The translations under genes were made by a program, and so were the position numbers. The notes under the pieces are model-generated. The model was not told the origin of the DNA and ran no database searches. It was given only the letters and a program-made list of their open reading frames with translations. Of a stretch of DNA of 64,000 nt, positions 57,870 through 64,000 are shown in pieces. This DNA comes from Isoetes taiwanensis. Lineage: Eukaryota > Streptophyta > Lycopodiopsida > Isoetales > Isoetaceae. Position 1 is the stretch's first letter. Each line of letters begins with the position of its first letter. The DNA is taken from NCBI GenBank assembly GCA_021234155.1, contig JAJEKV010000057.1, forward strand, positions 4,187,821-4,251,820, in the 5' to 3' direction.

Positions 57870-58900
57870 TTACCCTCATTACAAAGCTTATGTACAGCAG
57901 ATATAATTGATGTTGTAAAATTTCCTTAGTTCGTTACCTTTCTTTCAACTTCCACTTATCATTATATTTCATTTCTTGTTTGTCACTTCTAGGGAAGGAA
58001 TGACATGTGCGACTTGCATTTGCCTCTTTTATTGCCACCTAGAAAATATTTAAAGCAGCAAGAGTTTTATGAAATGGCACCTGCACATCCAATATCCATG
58101 CCTCTAGCAAAAAAAAAACATTCTTAGAGCAAGTAAGAGCAATAATAATGTTCTATAAATGTTAAATAGTGAAACAAAAGACTAAATGTTGGCATAGCTT
58201 CTGAAGCAACTTTATATCTAAAGTGTGAATCATAAATGCTTCGGATATTTTTATTCATTACTAGCTGAAGATGGTGCTAAATGACAGAAACAACGTACAA
58301 CATGCTCTTGGCTTGCAACAACAGAGCTTCAGAAGGTTCAAATATGATAAGGACTCACATATAAGAAGGAAGAATACTCTAGCATGCCTGTGCTACTAAA
58401 GTAATGGATCTTGAAATTTAAAATGACATAAAAATTGGAGCTAACACGGCAAATCAGGTGCAAATAATTGTTTGAATCCCTCCTCTATAATCAAGGATGA
58501 ACAAGGCTTGGATACTCATGCTGCAGCCTATGTAATGACGGCTATTTCAAAATAAACCAAAGAGAAAGAAAAGTCATCATACAAGCCCTCTCGGCAGACA
58601 CTCATGCTACACAGCTCTAGAGGTGGAGAACATTTGGATATGCTAACATATTTATGGAGCAAGCCACTAAGATGGATAAGACCTATTAGACCAATGTAAA
58701 ATCATTCTACTTATCTTCATTTTTGTTTATCACAGAACCAATGATTTGAAAATCATTATTAAGAGTACTAAAATGCTTTCTTAAGTAAAGACCCATTCTC
58801 TTTCAAAGGAGTGCTTTTGGATTGAATGGTATCTCCACGCTGTCAACATTATAATTTTATGTCCTTTTTCTTTTTTAGGATATTTGAAGTGGAAATATCC
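57870..58900. other. No recognisable gene
   Basis: AT-rich sequence with only short frames on both strands. Confidence 0.45.
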
Positions 58901-58909
58901 CTAGTCAGA

Positions 58910-59690
58910 ATTTTGTAGTTATTATGGAGTCTTTCATAGGAACAAAAACGTCTTGAATTTCCTTTTTTGTTTCAATTTTTTCTATGTTCACAGTGGAGAG
59001 CATGAAAAAATAAGGATCAAGTGCTACTCTAGAGATAATCCCAGTAAACGTTTAAGATAAGTACAGCTAGGAAAGTGTTTAAGCCAAATGCAAATTCAAC
59101 TCTCAGAGGCGTGTAACTACAGACATTTTAAAATGACCAACTCTCGCATAAGCCTGAAAGGAGCAAAATATATAACCCACACCTATTCACCATGTTTACC
59201 TCCTTAAAGAAGTTTTAGATTCGCCATGAGGCAGGAGTCACAAAACTTAAGCTGGAATCACACTAACTATGAAATCATGCTAAGGTTAAATTTATGGAGT
59301 TCTAGTAATTTCTAGAATCTTTCATAGTGACAGAAACATCTTAAATTTCTTCTAGAGCAGCAATCATACCGCTTTGCAAAGAATTGAGATTTTTGTTCCA
59401 TTTTTTTCTATGCTCATCGTGCAGAGCATGTAATTAATGATCAAATGCTACTCTAGACGTAACCCCAGGAAGCATTTAAGATAGGGGTGGCAAGGCAAGG
59501 GTCTAAACTAAATGCAAATTCAATCCCGAGAAACTAGAAATAAGCGAAATTGAAGCAAATCCAAAAGAATGGTTCGTAAAAAAAATAGAAATAGAGGTTA
59601 AACAACATTGATCTTCTTCTGCAACGATATTCAGCTAAGCTATGGAACCGTACTTTTGGCAGTTATTAGCGGGATATGGTAAAAAGTTGG
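58910..59690. repeat. Dispersed repeat with internal tandem duplication
   Basis: 59093-59690 matches 42543-43145. Part of it (TCTTTCATAG.AAC...GCTACTCTAGA...GCAAATTCAA) occurs twice here, at about 58935-59100 and 59320-59525, about 420 bases apart. The right end merges with the zinc-finger end of the neighbouring ORF1-like pseudogene. Confidence 0.65.
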
Positions 59691-60300
59691 AAGGGTTATC
59701 AAGCTTAAGATCCAACTTCTTATACCAAGGCCTACTCTTCACAACTATACAATCTGGTAGAGGCGAGTCCACTGGCATAGAAACACAAATCCTTGGACCA
59801 TTCATGATGGAGTGTGAGATATGAACCCCAAGTCCCGTTGCAATTGCTACTAGAAATTGATGAGCCATTAGAACCAGCAAGGCATCTTTAATGCACGAAC
59901 CATATCTGGTGTAAAGCCAGGAGAGTATTACTGGTATATTATATATTCCCTACCAAGTGGATTAATCCCTCTTGATACCAAAGAATCCACTTCATTACTA
60001 CTTTCAAACATAATAAGAACAAAGTTTTTTGCCAACAACTTGATGGACTGAAAAGGAGGAAGTTGAAGACGTCTCAAAAGTTGAGATAACCAAACACGAA
60101 ATCGTGCGAAATCTAAATAGCCACCAGTAAAATACCCAAGAACTACACAGGAAGATAAGTTCTCAGCACAATTAATATGAGCTTGATGATCCACTTCAAC
60201 CACAGGAATACCAGAAGCTTGAACTACACTCTGACAGTCAGACAGGTAAAATATATCATCTTGAGGCAATTGATTGTCTTCCAACTTTGCTTGTTATTCT
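59635..60300 (-). pseudogene. LINE ORF1-like protein (DUF4283 plus CCHC-type end)
   Basis: On the minus strand: LPQDDIFYLSDCQSVVQASG, then FARFRVWLSQLLRRLQLPPF, LLAKNFVLIMFESSNEVDSL and SRGINPLG, the fold pattern of DUF4283; then (after a stop and frameshift) LVAIATGLGVHIS, NGPRICVSMPVDSPLPDCIV and the zinc-knuckle-like YPANNCQKYGSIA. This order is that of the gag-like ORF1 of plant LINEs. The domain order is preserved across two frames. The 5' part is homologous to 2095-2270 on the plus strand. Confidence 0.65.
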
Positions 60301-60452
60301 TGCAACTCATACTCCTCCACAAGCTTCATTTACGTCGCCGTCTCATCATTCATCTCTATATGAGTTATCACTCAAAATAATTCCCTGCATGACAATTTCT
60401 ATGTCCTGCGAAAAACTCAATAATGACTTTAGAACCTGCAAACCCAACCAAA

Positions 60453-60800
60453 TGTCAAGGTTGCACCAAGAAAGGGAAAGAAGGGGATGCACACCAATAT
60501 CCGAGAGCGCAAGCTCCCAAAACAAAGGCAAAATCGAATTGTATTCAATGTTGTGTATCAATACATGAAGTACAATGATATAAACAAAACGGTGATACTA
60601 AGAATAGTATTAGCCGTTCACCCACCGTCCACTAATAACAGCCGTTACTTAGTTAGGTTCGGTGCTTTCGATCTTGATAAGGTGTCGACTGCTCGGGTCA
60701 AAGACTTTCTCAAAGACCATCGGTATCTTGAAAATGCCGAAGTCGCCGCTTCAAAGACGCCTAGCAAGATGGTGGTCTCGATATCACATATATCTTGAAC
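60453..60800 (-). repeat. 3' LTR of the gag-only element
   Basis: Starts TGTCAAGG on the plus strand; the inner end reads CTTGAACT instead of CTTGACA. The first ~188 bases match the other LTR exactly as read; the rest differs by several small insertions and deletions. Confidence 0.88.
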
Positions 60801-60881
60801 TCCTCCTTGATGAGAGATCGCCATCTCCATGCTCAGCCTCCTCCTCCTGGGGATAAGATCTGAATCTTGGTCAAGGTTCGC

Positions 60882-62171
60882 TTAATCAGGGTCATCCAAA
60901 AAGCTCAAAAACCAAGTTTGCATGAAAAGATCAGCTCTATTCTCTCTGGTAGGTAAATAGACCTTCGCTTGACCTTGATCAAGTGTTGCTAGAAGTAAAG
61001 AGTCAACTACTCCTCCTTGCTTTGGAATCATGATCATATATGACGCATATTCAACTCCTTCACATTCAAGTGAATTAAGGTCTCCTCCTTGATCTGGAAA
61101 TAAAATAGAGTTGAGTGCCATATCAGGTGCTGGAAGTGTTGGAAGTGCTGGAAGTTTCTGTAATCCGAACAGAAAAATCTGCTGACCAGGTGTTAGAACC
61201 TGAGTGCCTCCTTGCATAAATGCCACCAAAGTATCAGAAATGAATGCCACTTGATGAAGTGTTGCTACATTGTCTGAAAATGGGGAGACGAAGGCCACAT
61301 CAAGATATCCTAGCTCAATAGCTGAGGCATCTATTAATCCTTGCTTGGAAGGTGCTAGAATATCAGAAATTGGCATCCATTTATTGGATGCTACTGCATC
61401 GTCTGATATCCAGAAAGTAGAAGTATTGAAATCCACTACTTTATGCTTACTAGGAAGAGATAATCTGCTGCCAATGTGCTTTTCCTCCTCATCGTGCTCA
61501 TCCCCATCCATGGTAGATTGAGTCTTTGAATGCCATGCTGCAAAGAGAGTGGCATGATTATCTTTACCTGCATCTTGCCTCATCATGATCTCCTCCTTAA
61601 TAGAAGTGATTGCTTGATGGAAGCCCATATCTTTGTCTTGCATGAAGCTGCTGCACAAAGAATCAAATGCATTAGGTAATGACCTGAGGAAGAAAAATAG
61701 TTGCATCGATTGTGAGATCTGATGCTCTTCTCCAAAAGCTTCAATCTGCTGGAAGGTGTGCTTCATGTGATCCGAGAACTCGTCAAGACTTTCAGCAGTC
61801 TCGTCCCAGCACATATCCATCACCTTTGCATACAAGTGCCCAATCTTATGGGTCTTTTGGTCATGCTTCTCAATGAGAGCATGCCACAAATCGTGGCTAT
61901 TCTCTTGTTGTAACTCATCAAGGATAGAGTCAGCTAAGGAGAGCCCGATATATGCCATCGCCTTGTCATCTCGGCGCTGCCAAGCATGCAAATCAGCAAT
62001 GTTCTTGGCATCCGGTGCAGGTTCTTGGCCAGTAACAATTCCCCAAACTCCTTCATCTTTGAGAATGAAGATCATCCCGCTTTTCCATTGCTGGAAACCT
62101 GTGCCGTCAAAGATTTGAATCGCATGACCCCCAGGGAAGGTAATCTGGTTGTAGTTTGCATCCTTCTCCAT
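60882..62171 (-). CDS. Gag-like protein of copia type (UBN2/DUF4219-like)
   Basis: An uninterrupted 429-residue frame from ATG 62171. The N-terminus reads FDGTGFQQWKSGMIFILKDEGVWGIVTG (split: FDGTGFQQWKSGM, then EGVWGIVTG), then AMAYIGLSLADSIL, DLWHALIEKHD, GHLYAKVMDMCW, LDEFSDHMKHTF and FFFLRSLPNAFD..CSSFM, the order of the UBN2/DUF4219 gag of Ty1/copia elements. No zinc knuckle follows; residues ~240-429 are unlike known copia domains. Gag would form the particle. The open frame in a non-autonomous element suggests recent activity or selection on gag. Confidence 0.85.
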   Translation of the reverse strand: MEKDANYNQITFPGGHAIQIFDGTGFQQWKSGMIFILKDEGVWGIVTGQEPAPDAKNIADLHAWQRRDDKAMAYIGLSLADSILDELQQENSHDLWHALIEKHDQKTHKIGHLYAKVMDMCWDETAESLDEFSDHMKHTFQQIEAFGEEHQISQSMQLFFFLRSLPNAFDSLCSSFMQDKDMGFHQAITSIKEEIMMRQDAGKDNHATLFAAWHSKTQSTMDGDEHDEEEKHIGSRLSLPSKHKVVDFNTSTFWISDDAVASNKWMPISDILAPSKQGLIDASAIELGYLDVAFVSPFSDNVATLHQVAFISDTLVAFMQGGTQVLTPGQQIFLFGLQKLPALPTLPAPDMALNSILFPDQGGDLNSLECEGVEYASYMIMIPKQGGVVDSLLLATLDQGQAKVYLPTRENRADLFMQTWFLSFLDDPD

Positions 62172-62209
62172 TGCTGTGTTGATCTTGAATCAATCTCAGC
62201 ACACCTAGT

Positions 62210-62221
62210 GCTCTGATACCA
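62210..62221 (-). other. Primer-binding site of the gag-only element
   Basis: Reverse complement of TGGTATCAGAGC (tRNA-iMet), abutting the LTR end at 62222 with no gap. Confidence 0.92.
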
Positions 62222-62564
62222 TGTCAAGGTTGCACCAAGAAAGGGAAAGAAGGGGATGCACACCAATATCCGAGAGCGCAAGCTCCCAAAACAAAGGCAA
62301 AATCGAATTGTATTCAATGTTGTGTATCAATACATGAAGTACAATGATATAAACAAAACGGTGATACTAAGAATAGTATTAGCCGTTCACCCACCGTCCA
62401 CTAATAACAAATACCGCTACTTAGTTAGGTTTGTGCTTCGATCTTGATAAGGTCTTGACTGCTCGCCAAAGACTTTCTCGGACCATCGGTATCTTTGAGT
62501 CTTTGAAGTCATTTTCAAAGACGTCTAGCAAGATGGTGGTCTCGATATCACATATATCTTGACA
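62222..62564 (-). repeat. 5' LTR of the gag-only element
   Basis: 343 bases, plus strand TGTCAAGG...CTTGACA, a perfect 7-base inverted TGTCAAG at the two ends. Flanked on the right by the CCAAA target duplication. Confidence 0.92.
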
Positions 62565-62569
62565 CCAAA

Positions 62570-63545
62570 TGGTATAGTTCTTTGGGTTAAGCCAATAATT
62601 GCACATATCACCTAATATGGGTTCATCAAAATTTCTGCACAGAATACTTAGACATTAATAACCTTGCCAATGACATCATTCTTTAATAACGTTTACAAGT
62701 AATCTATAAAATTTACCGCAACATCAAACATACAAAGTAAAAAATATTCCTTGAAAGTTAAATTTTCTTTCTTCCTCGAAAACTAGGGCTTCATAAAAAA
62801 AAACTAGGTTTTGCATCCTCGATAGGGTTCGGCCATGGCATCTCAGCATTGTCTACAGCTGCGCAAATCTAAACTGCGCGGCTATGGTTCGGCGAAGAAA
62901 ACTTGAAAGGCAGTTCCGACAGCTAAAAGCTTACTACAGTTTGGTGTTCAGGTAAATCTGGCTATGGTGGAGTAGTAATCGCAGTCCTTAGTTTACAGAT
63001 TCGATAAAATAGAAGGTCTTTTGCAGATTCGGCACATTTAAAGCAGAATATCTTAGCAGGCAGTGGATTTACAGGCTATACTTTTTAAGAAAAAAACTTC
63101 CCTTTTCCATGAAAAAGGTAAGACTGGCTTATTTTAGAAACGAATAGGTTAACCCTTGAAACAAAAGTTAAGATCAAAATTCGAGCAAATAGCAGCAAGG
63201 AACGAGAAAGTTAGACTTGAATTTGTCTGGATATGGTGGCATTAGTCAAGGATCAGAAAAGCAAAAGATAATCTGGATATACGAATTGTTTGGGTTTGCG
63301 TAAAAACTGCTTTAAATCAGTGATGACTTTCATCACGATTAATCTGTGCAGGTACATCTATACAGCTATATAGCTATGGCAGACCAAATGGTAATAAATA
63401 TAATCTAATTTTAGACTTCTTTCTTTGACATAACAGAGCATCCAGATTTATCTCAGCTGTACAAATGATGACCTTATAAGCAATAAAGATTTGTGTTATG
63501 TCCTAGGAAGGGTCTTCCAGTTCAACAGTCCCATAAGAGAGCGAA
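62570..63545. other. No recognisable gene
   Basis: A short ATG frame (MASQHCLQLRKSKLRGYG) begins at 62835 after a CCTCG-rich leader, but it ends after about 23 codons. Otherwise short frames only. Confidence 0.4.
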
Positions 63546-63550
63546 ATCGT

Positions 63551-64000
63551 GCTCTGATACCAAAATGATACGGATGCAAAAACTTATGGCAAAGGAAGAG
63601 CCACAGAGTATGTTCATTCAAGCGAAAATTAACTCTAATCAACAAAGTCCAGCCTTCATGGTTAAGCTATCCACCCAACCGGGCTGTTCCAGAGCAAGAG
63701 AATTTTAGAGAAAGACTGAGTTTATGGAAAGAAGTAAGGTTTAGGGAGAATCCAATTAACACTAAAGACTCTTCTTTAGCACTACACAAATTTAGGAAAG
63801 GTTTCAGAGTTGGGATTCCACAAGATCACTGAGGTCAACCAAGAAATTTATCAGATCTGGCTTAGGCTATCCTGCAAATAGAACTGAATGGCTTGAGAGT
63901 TAGTAGAAAAGGAATTTGCCATCGAAAAAGACAGATTGAATCCAATCGCCGCTGAGGCCGAATCTGCAGTGGTCGGGAATGATTTGTTGGTGACGGATCT
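63551..64000 (-). mobile_element. Edge of another LTR element (primer site and LTR start)
   Basis: The plus strand reads GCTCTGATACCA at 63551-63562 (reverse complement of the tRNA-iMet primer site), then three bases, then TGATACGG at 63566, which would be the inner end of a 5' LTR of a minus-strand element. The LTR would run past the right edge of the window. No partner LTR is visible to the left, so the internal part is short, deleted, or lacks its 3' LTR. Confidence 0.55.

Larger units (their letters stand above)
60448..62569 (-). mobile_element. Gag-only LTR retrotransposon (TR-GAG-like), complete ends
   Basis: Two LTRs, 60453 to ~60800 and 62222-62564, flank a single gag-type ORF. A 5-bp target duplication CCAAA is intact on both sides (60448-60452 and 62565-62569). 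The primer site is on the minus strand directly inside the right LTR: the plus strand reads GCTCTGATACCA at 62210-62221, reverse complement of TGGTATCAGAGC. A purine-rich tract (AAGGAGGAG on the minus strand) precedes the left LTR. There is no protease, RT or integrase, so it must use proteins of another, probably copia-type, element. Length 2.1 kb. Confidence 0.92.

Noticed and set aside
1-64000. tRNA, rRNA or organellar insertions
   Set aside because: I scanned for tRNA-like B boxes and rRNA blocks and saw none I could support; a covariance-model search would be decisive.

Overview
This is nuclear DNA of a land plant, and a fern or another seed-free vascular plant fits best. The DNA is AT-rich and intron-bearing, with few host genes among many decayed transposable elements. 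The fern placement is an inference from the PPR gene style, from Ty3 elements resembling a lineage otherwise known from fungi and seed-free plants, and from LINE/SINE debris; no marker fixes the species. Only three host genes look intact: a five-exon SUT4-type sucrose transporter (29762-32634, +), a secreted glycine/tyrosine-rich protein (45009-45398, -) and an intronless PLS-class PPR protein (48690-50303, +). Nothing suggests that they act together; they look like isolated genes among repeats.

Layout. 1-5340: LINE and SINE debris and a decayed LINE ORF1-like reading frame. 5342-8310: a Ty3 element with tRNA-iMet primer site, gag, protease, RT and part of RNase H, broken by stops. 8.3-13.8 kb: three LINE 3' ends and sparse sequence. 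13782-19849: a complete-ended CACTA DNA transposon (3-bp TSD TAC, CACTA-type ends, TGACG-rich subterminal arrays) carrying one spliced gene. 19.9-21.8 kb: LINE endonuclease remnant next to a TRIM. 24.7-26.4 kb: an unrecognised decayed coding region. 26.5-27.8 kb: direct repeats loaded with TTCnnGAA (heat-shock-element-like) motifs, one copy split by a retroposon. 29.7-32.6 kb: sucrose transporter. 34.6-35.8 kb: LINE with a long AGGAT tail.

38.9-41.8 kb: minus-strand Ty3 element with a defined LTR containing a perfect four-unit heat shock element upstream of a TATA box; fragments of the same family lie at 51.9-52.6 and 53.1-55.3 kb on the plus strand. 42-43 kb, 46-47 kb and 59-60 kb share pieces of one dispersed repeat. 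56.4-57.0 kb: tandem TRIM. 57.75-57.87 kb: long hairpin. 60453-62564: a complete 2.1-kb gag-only LTR retrotransposon with intact 5-bp TSD, inserted beside a LINE ORF1-like pseudogene. The right edge appears to enter another LTR element.

Most notable: heat-shock-element arrays in two LTR-like contexts, the gag-only LTR element with mosaic LTRs, the CACTA element with TGACG arrays, the pentamer-tailed LINE family, and the foldback hairpin at 57.8 kb.
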